Positions 6,463-6,649 of a stretch of 6,649 bases of DNA are shown here, piece after piece (the stretch's first letter is position 1; every line of letters begins with the position of its first letter). Source of the stretch: Kiritimatiellales bacterium (GTDB lineage Bacteria > Verrucomicrobiota > Kiritimatiellia > Kiritimatiellales > Pontiellaceae). A program made the translations under genes and the position numbers. The stretch spans positions 1-6,649 of the forward strand of contig JAUUYK010000056.1 in assembly GCA_030588285.1 (NCBI GenBank), written 5' to 3'. The notes under the pieces were generated by a model. The model was given only the letters and a program-made list of their open reading frames with translations. It did no database searches and was not told the DNA's origin.

Positions 6463-6492
6463 ATAGTAAGCATTCTTGAATGAGCAAACCAA
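6463..6492 (-). promoter_or_regulatory. Candidate promoter for the minus-strand beta-barrel gene
   Basis: On the minus strand TTGGTT (6492-6487) and TACTAT (6468-6463) are separated by 18 bases. This would start transcription near 6456 and give a leader of about 24 bases that includes the GAGG ribosome-binding site. Both boxes match the sigma-70 consensus only partly, so the assignment is tentative. Confidence 0.3.
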
Positions 6493-6568
6493 TGAAATAC
6501 GTCGGGGTTTCTTTATTTGCGTAATTGGGTGTGTTTCCGGGGGACCTTTAAATAGGTATTCCAATGTT

Positions 6569-6598
6569 TTGATTTGGAAGGACTGAATCCTCTATATT
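6569..6598 (+). promoter_or_regulatory. Candidate promoter for the gene starting at 6605
   Basis: TTGATT (6569-6574) and TATATT (6593-6598) are separated by 18 bases; the -10 box matches the consensus at five of six positions and the -35 at four. The predicted transcription start, about 7 bases after the -10 box, falls on or next to the ATG at 6605, so the mRNA would have little or no leader. Confidence 0.4.
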
Positions 6599-6604
6599 CC
6601 CCGA

Positions 6605-6649
6605 ATGGCAAAAACAAAAACAGAGGAGCTCGCTCGTTCGAGCTGGCGC
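6605..6649 (+). CDS. Start of a gene running off the window end (15 codons visible)
   Basis: ATG 6605 opens a frame that stays open to the end of the window and reads MAKTKTEELARSSWR. An in-frame TGA lies at 6584-6586, so this ATG is the first usable start. No purine-rich ribosome-binding site is seen in the 20 bases upstream; GGAAGGA (6576-6582) is too far away. The codons after ATG are A-rich, which helps initiation without a Shine-Dalgarno sequence. The placement, divergent from the beta-barrel gene and behind a candidate promoter, supports a real gene. Fifteen residues are too few to identify it. The polar start followed by SWR recalls LOG-family (TIGR00730-type) proteins, but this is a guess. 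Confidence 0.5.
   Translation, partial: MAKTKTEELARSSWR

Noticed and set aside
6627..6644. Inverted repeat AGCTCG / CGAGCT near the window end
   Set aside because: It is a 6-bp stem inside the first codons of a probable coding region and is easily due to chance.

Overview
The window looks like a chromosomal stretch from a Gram-negative, diderm bacterium. The evidence is an outer-membrane secretin, a sedoheptulose-7-phosphate isomerase for LPS-type heptose, a lipobox lipoprotein and a small signal-peptide beta-barrel protein ending in an aromatic residue. The secretin sequence style, together with a Firmicutes-like accB-accC-Asp23 arrangement in a diderm, makes me lean towards the PVC group (Verrucomicrobiota/Kiritimatiellota). 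That placement is inference only; no rRNA or marker gene is present.

Layout. (1) Bases 1-1029 hold the C-terminal part of a secretin (type IV pilus or type II secretion), cut by the window start. (2) Bases 1030-1633 have no convincing protein gene. The first part carries three successive RNA hairpins ending in a clear Rho-independent terminator (T-tract to 1240); the rest is a long region before accB. (3) Bases 1634-5828 form a tightly packed same-strand cluster, probably one operon: accB (biotin carboxyl carrier protein), accC (biotin carboxylase), an Asp23/Gls24 (DUF322) protein, an AmaP-like two-helix membrane protein, gmhA and a lipoprotein with a HExxH...E zinc-protease signature. Gaps are 3 to 21 bases and no terminator is seen inside. 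(4) Bases 5829-5955 are a convergent intergenic region with a perfect 13-bp stem-loop. (5) Bases 5956-6432 on the minus strand encode a small predicted outer-membrane beta-barrel protein. (6) Bases 6433-6604 are a divergent promoter region, and from 6605 a new plus-strand gene begins and runs off the end.

How the genes fit together. AccB and AccC are two of the acetyl-CoA carboxylase subunits, which commit carbon to malonyl-CoA and fatty acids. The Asp23-family gene directly after accBC matches the place of yqhY in Bacillus, a gene tied genetically to acetyl-CoA carboxylase. Here it is followed by an AmaP-like protein, the family that tethers Asp23 to the membrane in Staphylococcus. GmhA starts ADP-heptose synthesis for LPS core. 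The cluster as a whole therefore reads as an envelope-precursor operon (lipid plus LPS sugar) with a possible membrane scaffold in the middle. Most of the window is conventional. The parts most worth a second look are the acc-Asp23-AmaP linkage, the structured RNA candidate at about 1106-1240, and the uncharacterised lipoprotein metalloprotease.
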